From positions 438 to 11,123 of the forward strand of contig DQGR01000044.1 in the NCBI GenBank assembly GCA_003524845.1: a stretch of DNA of 10,686 nucleotides. The letters run 5' to 3'. The stretch is from Patescibacteria group bacterium (GTDB lineage Bacteria; Patescibacteriota; Microgenomatia; UBA10105). The notes beneath the pieces are model-generated. The model was not told the origin of the DNA. It searched no databases and saw only the letters and a list, made by a program, of their open reading frames with translations. Each line of letters starts with the position of its first letter. Within the stretch, counting starts at the first letter, position 1. Positions 1 through 4,882 of the stretch are shown piece after piece. Position numbers and translations under genes: made by a program.

Positions 1-2
1 GC

Positions 3-51
3 GACTCCCGGCCCCGCAACATATATATAAATAGGTTGTTGTAGAAACCTA
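3..51. repeat. Possible right end of the modular repeat plus small hairpin
   Basis: The window begins with CCCCGCAAC (12-20), nine bases identical to the right half of the modular repeat seen at 1956, 3421 and, with one change, 4722. It is followed by a hairpin with arms TAGGTT (32-37) and AACCTA (46-51). If this is the truncated end of another copy, the ATPase block is also repeat-bounded on its left. The match is short and cut by the window edge, so this is a weak call. Confidence 0.22.
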
Positions 52-75
52 AATCATATTTATTAGCTCATGCTG

Positions 76-143
76 GTCAAAATTTTGACGACATAAACTC
101 CATAAAATTTGACAAATTTATGGAGTTGTAATACCATACATTT
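76..143 (+). promoter_or_regulatory. Promoter with overlapping palindromes, near-leaderless start
   Basis: A consensus -35 TTGACA (109-114) is followed after 17 bp by TACCAT (132-137), a weak -10. The predicted transcription start falls on or next to the ATG at 144. Two symmetric elements lie here. One is a perfect 14-bp palindrome GTCAAAATTTTGAC (76-89). The other is an inverted repeat with arms AACTCCATAAA (96-106) and TTTATGGAGTT (117-127) that encloses the -35. The symmetry around the -35 suggests an operator, or a hairpin if transcribed from upstream. GGAG at 122-125 is 18 nt from the ATG, too far to act as a ribosome binding site. Confidence 0.45.
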
Positions 144-1277
144 ATGCTTCTTCCTCGTATATATTCTAATCTTGAAAAGTATATAGAGTCTGGTAAAGTA
201 CTCGTTATTTATGGGCCCCGACGTGTGGGTAAAACCACCATCGTTGAGCAATATCTCAAAACAACGCAGTGGAAATACAAATTAGATTCAGGAGATAATA
301 TCCGGACGCAACACACGCTTAGTTCACAGGATTTTTCTCAGATTCTTCCATACGTCGAGGGATATGAGCTGTTAGTGTTAGATGAAGCACAAAATATTCC
401 CAATGTAGGTATGGCGCTCAAAATCCTGGTGGATCAGAAACCAAACCTACGTATTATTGCCACTGGGTCTTCTTCATTCGAGCTTTCAGGTCAGGTAGGA
501 GAGCCACTCACGGGACGCAAGACGACCTTGACTTTGTATCCAATTGCTCAGCAGGAATTATTACAAAAGACATACAATCATTTTGAACTTAAACAAAAAT
601 TGCCTGACTATCTTATTTATGGTTCCTACCCAGAAGTAATTACCGCAACTTCACAAAAAGAGAAAATTTCTATTCTTGAAGAACTCGTAAATTCTTATCT
701 ACTCAAAGATATTTTGACACTTGAAAATATCAAAGGCTCTCAAACACTACTTTCAATTCTCAAGCTGCTTGCGTTTCAAGTGGGTAGTCAAGTATCTTTC
801 AATGAAATTGCAAATAGTGTCAATATTGATGTTAAAACGGTAGCCCGTTACTTAGATCTTTTAGAAAAAGGGTTTGTTATAAAAAGTCTTACCGGTTACA
901 GCAGCAATTTGAGAAATGAAGTAACCAGCAAAGCCAAATATTATTTTTTTGATAATGGCATTAGAAATGGAATTATTCAACAATATAATTCTCTCGATTT
1001 GCGTATGGATGCAGGTCAACTGTGGGAAAATTTTGTTTTTATAGAACGTTTGAAATACCGATCTTATACAAATAAATATGCAAATATGTATTTCTGGAGG
1101 ACATACAGTCAACAAGAAATAGATATTGTAGAAGAGCATCAGGGTAAATTGTTTGGATATGAAAGTAAATGGTCTGAGAAGCGGCAACTACAAGCCCCAA
1201 AAGAATGGAAGATAACCTATCCAAATGCAATGTTTTCATTCATTACACCTAAAAACTATTTAGAGTTTATTGCCTAA
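144..1277 (+). CDS. AAA+ ATPase with DUF4143 C-terminal domain
   Basis: A predicted cytoplasmic P-loop ATPase of the COG1373-type AAA+ / DUF4143 family, 377 residues, a usual length for the family. Walker A is GPRRVGKTT (residues 24-32), Walker B is LLVLDEAQ (76-83), and a sensor-1-like IIATGSSS follows (104-111), then the family-typical GRKTTLTLYPI segment (124-134). The C-terminal part has LWENFVFIERL and then EIDIV followed by YESKW; this D...ExK spacing is what PD-(D/E)XK-like folds show, and DUF4143 has been related to that fold. The start is the first in-frame ATG, and MLLPRIYSNLEKYI is where relatives usually begin. There is no Shine-Dalgarno; the promoter sits directly before the ATG. 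The broken gene at 1281 follows after 3 nt, so the two were one transcription unit. The cellular role of such ATPases is unknown; they are common in accessory regions. Confidence 0.88.
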   Translation: MLLPRIYSNLEKYIESGKVLVIYGPRRVGKTTIVEQYLKTTQWKYKLDSGDNIRTQHTLSSQDFSQILPYVEGYELLVLDEAQNIPNVGMALKILVDQKPNLRIIATGSSSFELSGQVGEPLTGRKTTLTLYPIAQQELLQKTYNHFELKQKLPDYLIYGSYPEVITATSQKEKISILEELVNSYLLKDILTLENIKGSQTLLSILKLLAFQVGSQVSFNEIANSVNIDVKTVARYLDLLEKGFVIKSLTGYSSNLRNEVTSKAKYYFFDNGIRNGIIQQYNSLDLRMDAGQLWENFVFIERLKYRSYTNKYANMYFWRTYSQQEIDIVEEHQGKLFGYESKWSEKRQLQAPKEWKITYPNAMFSFITPKNYLEFIA

Positions 1278-1280
1278 GCC

Positions 1281-1951
1281 ATGGATATAGCTCCAATTCC
1301 TTCAATTCCGAATATAGATCCATATACTATTCCCTTTTTTCATGATTTTATGTTGTTTCTTAATCGTTTAGTGAAACAGCCCATAAAACGCACTGCAACA
1401 GGTAATATTTCCCTTTCCGATATAGAAAATTTGCTACAACAGTTTAAGCAACAGGAACGAATGGAGGAATATAAAAAGTATGGTTGGCACTTACGGCGTG
1501 AAGAAGAGCTTCAGTTTTTAACACAAATCAAAAATCATTGCAGAAGTTATGAATTTAACATATCCTCGAAATGGATTTTTGTATTTGTCGAAAAATGGTC
1601 AAGGTTTTTTTTAATTATTTTGCAGAAAAATTACAACAGGTGCAAAAAGATATGTGGGCTGCACTGCTTAAGAAAGGAGAAATATGGCAAGATTACAAAC
1701 AATTCTGTTTTTCGCTGCGGGATTATTTCCAACTTTCTCCTTATATCCACGATCCTTACGATCCTGAGCATGATTTACTGTTTCATATCCGTCTCATTCT
1801 CTTTGATAGAAATCTATTACAATTAGGTTGTGTAGAAGTTATGGAGGAAACCAATAAAAAATATCATTGGGACAAAAATATTGTAAAATTCAAACCAACA
1901 CAGCTGGGTCTTTATGTATTTCATAAAGCACTTTTTGAGAACTATTTGTAA
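1281..1951 (+). pseudogene. Broken or mis-assembled gene, two +1 shifts; unknown protein of about 222 aa
   Basis: Three successive frames carry one coherent protein. Frame 1 starts at ATG 1281 and is protein-like to about 1532 (ending QFLTQIK). The next frame continues IIAEVMNLTYPRNGFLYL to NGQGFF (1534-1611). The third continues NYFAEKLQQVQKDMW to FHKALFENYL and stops at 1951. Removing one A from the A5 run 1530-1534 and one T from the T8 run 1605-1612 restores a 222-residue frame. Both shifts are one-base gains in homopolymers, so sequencing or assembly error competes with real decay. The N-terminal part (TATGNISLSDIENLL, then a predicted winged-helix-like stretch ending in NGFLYLSKNGQGFF) vaguely recalls the C-terminal region of pRiA4b ORF-3-like or SEC-C-associated proteins; this is a weak resemblance and no function is assigned. 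It lies 3 nt after the ATPase and was probably cotranscribed. Confidence 0.8.
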
Positions 1952-1955
1952 AGAT

Positions 1956-1993
1956 AATAGGTTCTGATTTCATGTAACCCCCGCAACCAAGGG
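1956..1993 (+). repeat. Modular repeat copy A (core form without insert)
   Basis: AATAGGTTCTGATTTC (1956-1971) is joined almost directly to TGTAACCCCCGCAACC (1973-1988) and AAGGG. It begins 5 nt after the stop codon of the broken gene. Copies at 2846, 3421 and 4722 share the same left and right halves but carry different GC-rich hairpins between them, so this copy shows the uninterrupted core. Confidence 0.8.
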
Positions 1994-1997
1994 AATT

Positions 1998-2020
1998 TGG
2001 AGCCTAACAAGGCTCCATTT
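1998..2020 (+). terminator. Stem-loop, likely terminator of the ATPase unit
   Basis: GGAGCC (1999-2004) and GGCTCC (2011-2016) form a six-pair stem, extended by T1998-A2017, with loop TAACAA, followed by ATTT and a T-rich stretch. It lies just after repeat A. The T tract is short, so efficiency is uncertain. Its presence argues against the upstream TTG at 1997 as the start of the next small gene. Confidence 0.45.
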
Positions 2021-2032
2021 GCATTTATTGGT

Positions 2033-2200
2033 ATGAGTGATATTGGCAAAGAAGTTTCAATGGGTCGCATACAAATGATTATCCCTAAAGAGTGGGATTA
2101 TACTACTGACGCGTTAACTACAATATTTACTGCACTTGCTAATGATCAAGCAGTGCTTCGCAAACAAATTATAGATAAAGATTTGCAGTCTGCTTTATAA
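2033..2200 (+). CDS. Small unknown protein (55 aa)
   Basis: The frame MSDIGKEVSMGRIQMIIPKEW to DKDLQSAL is open to TAA at 2200. The ATG at 2033 is preferred over the in-frame TTG at 1997, because the region from 1997 lies in the stem-loop after repeat A. No good Shine-Dalgarno precedes it. The composition (alternating hydrophobic then helical, Lys/Asp-rich end) is protein-like, but no domain is recognised and no membrane segment is present. It is the first gene of the block between repeat copies A and B, 41 nt before the next gene on the same strand. A chance ORF cannot be excluded. Confidence 0.4.
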   Translation: MSDIGKEVSMGRIQMIIPKEWDYTTDALTTIFTALANDQAVLRKQIIDKDLQSAL

Positions 2201-2241
2201 GGGCGCAATCAGTTAGTAAAACAAGCGGACTTGCTAGGGGA

Positions 2242-2706
2242 ATGGATTTCTTAGGTCATAATTGGCTAAATGATACGCCGCCTTATTCTGATACAGAAAT
2301 AAAAGCATGGTTTGAAACACATACTAAAGTAGCCAGTTTTCGGGGTGGAGGATACGCAGACAAAATGGGTAATTTAAGGGATGTAGTTGCATGCTTATCT
2401 GAGCCGCAACGAGAAGAAGTTGCTAATGCGATTGAAGTATCAGAAAATTTTAATCCGGGGTGGGTTCAAGGTGAACCTCATGTTTCTCGACTTTTAACAC
2501 ATAGTAACGCACCCGCTTGTTACCAGTTTGCTCTGGCAATGATTCGACATCCAGAGTACAAATCTCATGTTCCACCATCATTAGATGGGTTCGAAGCCTT
2601 TATTTTTTGGACGTATGGTCCATACGTTTTAGAGGTCATTGATGGCGACATAAATGCATTCTTTACCAAATGGGTTGATAAAAGACAGAAGTCAGATGAT
2701 TCTTGA
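2242..2706 (+). CDS. Unknown soluble protein (154 aa)
   Basis: The protein runs MDFLGHNWLND to WVDKRQKSDDS and looks like a real globular protein: rich in aromatic residues (HNWLND, FNPGWVQGEP, FIFWTYGPYV), mixed charge, no signal peptide and no membrane segment. I do not recognise the family. The ATG at 2242 is the only good start; AGGGGA lies immediately before it, closer than an optimal Shine-Dalgarno, and the frame remains open upstream to about 2179. It ends in TGA, and the same frame stays open after that TGA up to a TAG at 2850, which is treated separately. It shares its block with the 55-residue gene upstream. Confidence 0.65.
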   Translation: MDFLGHNWLNDTPPYSDTEIKAWFETHTKVASFRGGGYADKMGNLRDVVACLSEPQREEVANAIEVSENFNPGWVQGEPHVSRLLTHSNAPACYQFALAMIRHPEYKSHVPPSLDGFEAFIFWTYGPYVLEVIDGDINAFFTKWVDKRQKSDDS

Positions 2707-2736
2707 CGAAGGGCGCGGTACCCAGGTATAGAACAT

Positions 2737-2850
2737 ATGTACGATGGAAACTATTCATGCTTACATTATTTAGATGCAGATGGTAATAGTCTTAGTCATC
2801 AATTTGTCAAAGCAGTCGTTTCTCAAGTTGTTATGCCCGCAATAAAATAG
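2737..2850 (+). CDS. Possible small ORF (37 aa) in frame with the preceding gene
   Basis: ATG 2737 to TAG 2850 encodes MYDGNYSCLHYLD to VVSQVVMPAIK. It is in the same frame as the 154-residue gene, and the 30 nt between that gene's TGA and this ATG are also open. It could be a separate small gene, a C-terminal piece cut off by a nonsense mutation, or chance. The final TAG lies inside the first bases of repeat copy B. No Shine-Dalgarno is seen. Confidence 0.3.
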   Translation: MYDGNYSCLHYLDADGNSLSHQFVKAVVSQVVMPAIK

Positions 2851-2909
2851 GTTCTGATTTCTCACCTTCTCCGCCAGCTGGCGGATTCGGCGGGCAGGCC
2901 TGTAACCCC
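2846..2909 (+). repeat. Modular repeat copy B with GC-rich palindromic insert
   Basis: The left half AATAGGTTCTGATTTC (2846-2861) and right half CCTGTAACCCC (2899-2909) flank an insert with a perfect palindrome CCGCCAGCTGGCGG (2871-2884) followed by a GGCGGGCAGG segment. The left half overlaps the TAG that ends the small ORF. The right end is truncated (no CGCAACC) and abuts the hicB promoter. Confidence 0.8.
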
Positions 2910-2921
2910 TATTTTTTGTGA

Positions 2922-2943
2922 TATACTACCTATAGTTTTGGAG
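2922..2943 (+). promoter_or_regulatory. hicB promoter -10 and Shine-Dalgarno
   Basis: TATACT (2922-2927) matches the -10 consensus in five of six positions. GGAG (2940-2943) is a clear Shine-Dalgarno 7 nt before the ATG at 2951. No good -35 is visible; the corresponding position falls in the right end of repeat B, so the repeat forms the upstream edge of this promoter. Confidence 0.5.
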
Positions 2944-2950
2944 TAAATAT

Positions 2951-3187
2951 ATGACAAAGAACCTTTCTTACCTTATCGATTTAACTTATGATAAAGCCTA
3001 CAAGGGGTATGTGGCTGATGTGGTGAATCTGTATGGTTGCATGAGTCAGGGAAAGACTAAAGAAGAAGCGTTAACAAATGCAAAGAAGGCGATTAAAGCC
3101 TATATGGAAGCGTTAGAAAAACCTGATTCAAATAAATCACTTTCTCGAGAAGTAATCAATATTTCTTTATCCATAGCTTCGGCATAA
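2951..3187 (+). CDS. hicB: HicB-family antitoxin
   Basis: A 78-residue protein with the partial RNase H-like fold typical of HicB antitoxins. The pattern of a beta strand, then YKGYVADVVNLYGCMSQGKTKEEALTNAK (residues 18-46, broken here only as a description) with GYV-A-V-LxGC-SQG-T-EEA is the family signature, followed by the AIKAYMEALEK helix. HicB proteins bind and neutralise HicA, and often repress the operon through a C-terminal DNA-binding domain. This one is short, and its tail (SLSREVINISLSIASA) shows no obvious helix-turn-helix or ribbon-helix-helix, so self-repression is unclear. It has the only strong Shine-Dalgarno in this block. HicA follows 12 nt downstream; antitoxin-first is the reverse of the classical hicAB order but is common. 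Confidence 0.85.
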   Translation: MTKNLSYLIDLTYDKAYKGYVADVVNLYGCMSQGKTKEEALTNAKKAIKAYMEALEKPDSNKSLSREVINISLSIASA

Positions 3188-3199
3188 CCTCTCTCACGT

Positions 3200-3418
3200 A
3201 TGCCAAAACTTACAAATATTTCTGGAAAAGAAGCAGTTAAGGCATTTGTCAAATCTGGGTATAACCATGTTCACACATCTGGAGATCATGCTATACTGCA
3301 AAAAGCTGGATTTCCTACGCTTTCAATTCCTCTACACAAAGAAGTAGCCAGGTTTCTTCTCAAATCTCAAGTCAAGCGAGCTAATCTTAACAGTAGACGA
3401 ATTCTTAAGGCTACTTAG
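3200..3418 (+). CDS. hicA: HicA-family mRNA interferase toxin
   Basis: A 72-residue HicA-type toxin. Family features in order are PKLTNISGKEAVKAFVKSGY (residues 2-21), then SGDHAIL with the expected catalytic histidine at residue 30, then LSIPLHKE (41-48) corresponding to the conserved VPxHxE strand, then the helical LLKSQVKRANLNSRRIL. Members adopt a dsRBD-like fold and cleave mRNA independently of the ribosome. All core elements are present, so the toxin should be intact. There is no Shine-Dalgarno; translation may be coupled to hicB. The stop codon is followed after 2 nt by repeat copy C. Confidence 0.85.
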   Translation: MPKLTNISGKEAVKAFVKSGYNHVHTSGDHAILQKAGFPTLSIPLHKEVARFLLKSQVKRANLNSRRILKAT

Positions 3419-3420
3419 AA

Positions 3421-3496
3421 AATAGGTTCTGATTTCCTGCCAGAGGCGGGCAGGCCTGTAACCCCCGCAACCAAGGTATCAAGAACAAATCAGAAC
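3421..3496 (+). repeat. Modular repeat copy C with terminal inverted arms
   Basis: AATAGGTTCTGATTTC (3421-3436) is followed by a hairpin CCTGCC (3436-3441)/GGCAGG (3449-3454), then CCTGTAACCCCCGCAACC (3455-3472) and AAGG. A 10-nt arm AAATCAGAAC (3487-3496) is the exact reverse complement of GTTCTGATTT (3426-3435), so this copy has long-range inverted ends. It begins 2 nt after the hicA stop and fills most of the gap to the convergent gene. A weak AGCG/CGCT stem (about 3510-3525) follows. Confidence 0.8.
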
Positions 3497-3536
3497 TTGA
3501 GTAATTAGAGCGTTGTAAGGCGCTATTCTATTTAAG

Positions 3537-4583
3537 TTACACTGTCGTGCGTGAGATTTCCTGCGCTCTTTCTACCATGAATTTTACCGGTTCAGTCATA
3601 TTTATTGCTTCCAGATAAATTTTCGAATGAGAGTTTTTAAATACTCGAAAAATTTCATCAGCAAAAGCCTGACCAACTGTCGTGACTTTATCAAAGTCGA
3701 ATATAACTGACTCATATTTTTCAAGCCCTGATAAAATTCTTCGCGCTTGGGAACGGGATATATAAACATTCCCTACAACAAAAAGACGAACTTTTATTTC
3801 TGTTTTATTAAAACCAGGTTCTGTTGGATCAACCACGAATCTGCTGAAGACATCGTTAAGATGTCGATTTGAATTGAGCGCAATAGTGAATTCCACACGA
3901 GTACCTCGATTAATGCTTTTAGGTTTTTCTATGAAGACGTCGTTTATAAGATTGTCTACCCGCAACCTATAACCAAAGCTATCCAGAGTAAATATATCTG
4001 CGACTTTAGAGGTAAAGAAAATTCCTTCGCCCGAATGAGAATGGGGAGCGGTAGTCGTTTTTCCCTTTAATAAATCTTGAATCGCTTCAAGCTCTGATTT
4101 TAAATGACGAGTCCGCATAACATTTCTGAAAACTCCAATACCGAAGTCAGAAATAATGAAACGCAGATTTGTCGTATCACGATTTATTTCAACATTAACC
4201 CACTTTGACTGCGAATGCTCAATTGCATTATTAAGCATTTCAGAAAAAGCATAGAACAGAATACTATTTACATTATCCTTAAGTTCCCGTATAAACGGTG
4301 CCTGATCTCGAAGCGTGGTAAAAGTCTTGTGCTCTTCTAAGTTTTGCCTTAGTAGCCGTGTTTTGACTTGATCTGAAGGTAGAAGCGCAGCTTTTTTGGC
4401 AAGAATATAATGGGATCCAATAGTCCGACCACGTTTTACCAGCAGTCCTTGTTTTACCAGGTTGCGCAGGTGTCGACTTGCAGCTTGCCGTGAAATATTA
4501 CCCAACTTCTGGGTTATTTCGGCCGTAGTAATGCTGTCTTTTTCCGAGGCTAATTTAAGGATGATTTCGGTAGGCTTGAGCAT
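3537..4583 (-). CDS. Winged-helix / GHKL ATPase / DUF4325 (STAS-like) regulator
   Basis: A 348-residue three-part protein, predicted cytoplasmic. Residues 1-65 form a winged helix (TTAEITQKLGNISRQAASRH as recognition region, then LVKQGLLVKRGR as wing). Residues about 75-240 are a GHKL/HATPase domain: N box SEMLNNAIEHS (114-124), G1 box DFGIG (146-150), G2 box HSGEG (183-187). There is no histidine phosphoacceptor domain, so it resembles anti-sigma-type kinases of the RsbW/SpoIIAB kind more than a sensor kinase. Residues about 257-340 match DUF4325, a STAS-like domain that recalls anti-sigma antagonists. The likely reading is kinase and antagonist modules fused to a DNA-binding domain, able to change DNA binding with ATP or a signal. 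The start ATG lies about 2 nt after the predicted transcription start. It is convergent with hicBA and has its own elaborate promoter. Confidence 0.87.
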   Translation of the reverse strand: MLKPTEIILKLASEKDSITTAEITQKLGNISRQAASRHLRNLVKQGLLVKRGRTIGSHYILAKKAALLPSDQVKTRLLRQNLEEHKTFTTLRDQAPFIRELKDNVNSILFYAFSEMLNNAIEHSQSKWVNVEINRDTTNLRFIISDFGIGVFRNVMRTRHLKSELEAIQDLLKGKTTTAPHSHSGEGIFFTSKVADIFTLDSFGYRLRVDNLINDVFIEKPKSINRGTRVEFTIALNSNRHLNDVFSRFVVDPTEPGFNKTEIKVRLFVVGNVYISRSQARRILSGLEKYESVIFDFDKVTTVGQAFADEIFRVFKNSHSKIYLEAINMTEPVKFMVERAQEISRTTV

Positions 4584-4664
4584 ATAAACGCATTATAAAC
4601 GATTTTATCCTTATTGTCAAGTTATTGTAAACAACAAGCATAGTATTGTAAACATGTTGTAAAC
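4582..4664 (-). promoter_or_regulatory. Phased operator array of GTTTACAA-like sites
   Basis: On the minus strand GTTTACAA occurs exactly at 4664-4657, 4653-4646 and 4632-4625. Related forms are CTTGACAA (4621-4614, containing the -35), GTTTATAA (4600-4593, containing the -10) and GTTTATAT (4589-4582, reaching the ATG). Spacings are 11, 21, 11, 21 and 11 nt, i.e. one or two helical turns, so all sites face the same side of the DNA. They run head to tail, not as palindromes. The obvious candidate binder is the winged helix of the gene itself. Confidence 0.7.
4592..4620 (-). promoter_or_regulatory. Consensus sigma-70-type promoter of the wHTH-GHKL gene
   Basis: Reading the minus strand, TTGACA (4620-4615), a 17-nt spacer and TATAAT (4597-4592) give a perfect consensus promoter. 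The predicted start is about 4585, two bases before the ATG at 4583, so the mRNA would be nearly leaderless; no Shine-Dalgarno fits. Confidence 0.8.
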
Positions 4665-4721
4665 ACGGTTTTGCCTTAATGTATCCACAGAGGTGATAGG
4701 GTTAACGGTTGCTGTAGAGGA

Positions 4722-4817
4722 AACAGGTTCTAATTTCCCGCCAAACCTGCCTGCCGGCGAGGCAGGGGCGGGTAGGCCTGTCCTTCGGTAAGCTCAGGAT
4801 AAATAACCCCCACAACA
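4722..4817 (+). repeat. Modular repeat copy D with two nested inserts
   Basis: The left half AACAGGTTCTAATTTC (4722-4737) and right half TAACCCCCACAAC (4804-4816) are diverged forms of the core. Between them is a strong hairpin: CCCGCC (4737-4742) with GGCGGG (4767-4772) and CCTGCCT (4746-4752) with AGGCAGG (4760-4766), loop GCCGGCG and a three-A bulge. After CCTGT a further segment, CCTTCGGTAAGCTCAGGA (4782-4799), splits the right half. It is on the same strand as the other copies although it lies between two minus-strand genes. Confidence 0.72.
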
Positions 4818-4852
4818 CATTCGGCAAGTTTACAGTGAGCGAAGTCGAACTG
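4779..4852. repeat. Second dispersed-repeat type interleaved with copy D
   Basis: TCCTTCGGTAAGCTCAGGA (4781-4799) and, after the copy D right half, TTCGGCAAGTTTACAGTGAG (4820-4839) followed by CGAAGTCGAACTG (4840-4852) resemble the two halves of an AAGCTCAGGACAGTGAGCGA-type repeat frequent between genes in CPR assemblies; that recollection cannot be verified here. The 300-nt gap between the regulator and the DUF2079 gene is thus filled by the operator array, copy D and this element. Confidence 0.5.
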
Positions 4853-4882
4853 CTCAAAGTAAGCAAAAAGACCGAGCAATAT

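Noticed and set aside
1997..2032. TTG start at 1997 for the 55-residue gene
   Set aside because: The added residues would be encoded by the terminator-like GGAGCC/GGCTCC stem-loop after repeat A, so ATG 2033 is preferred.
2704..2706. UGA recoded as glycine (as in Gracilibacteria/Absconditabacteria)
   Set aside because: TGA also ends the frames at 9232 and 9865 at natural protein ends, and none of the well-supported genes contains an in-frame TGA.
1956..3476. True integron attC sites
   Set aside because: The repeats lie after stop codons, but their ends do not match GTTRRRY/RYYYAAC and no integron integrase is present.
4582..4664. Short regularly spaced repeats resembling a miniature CRISPR
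   Set aside because: The repeat unit is only 8 nt, spacing is 11 or 21 nt and the sites overlap a perfect promoter; this is an operator array. No CRISPR array is present in the window.
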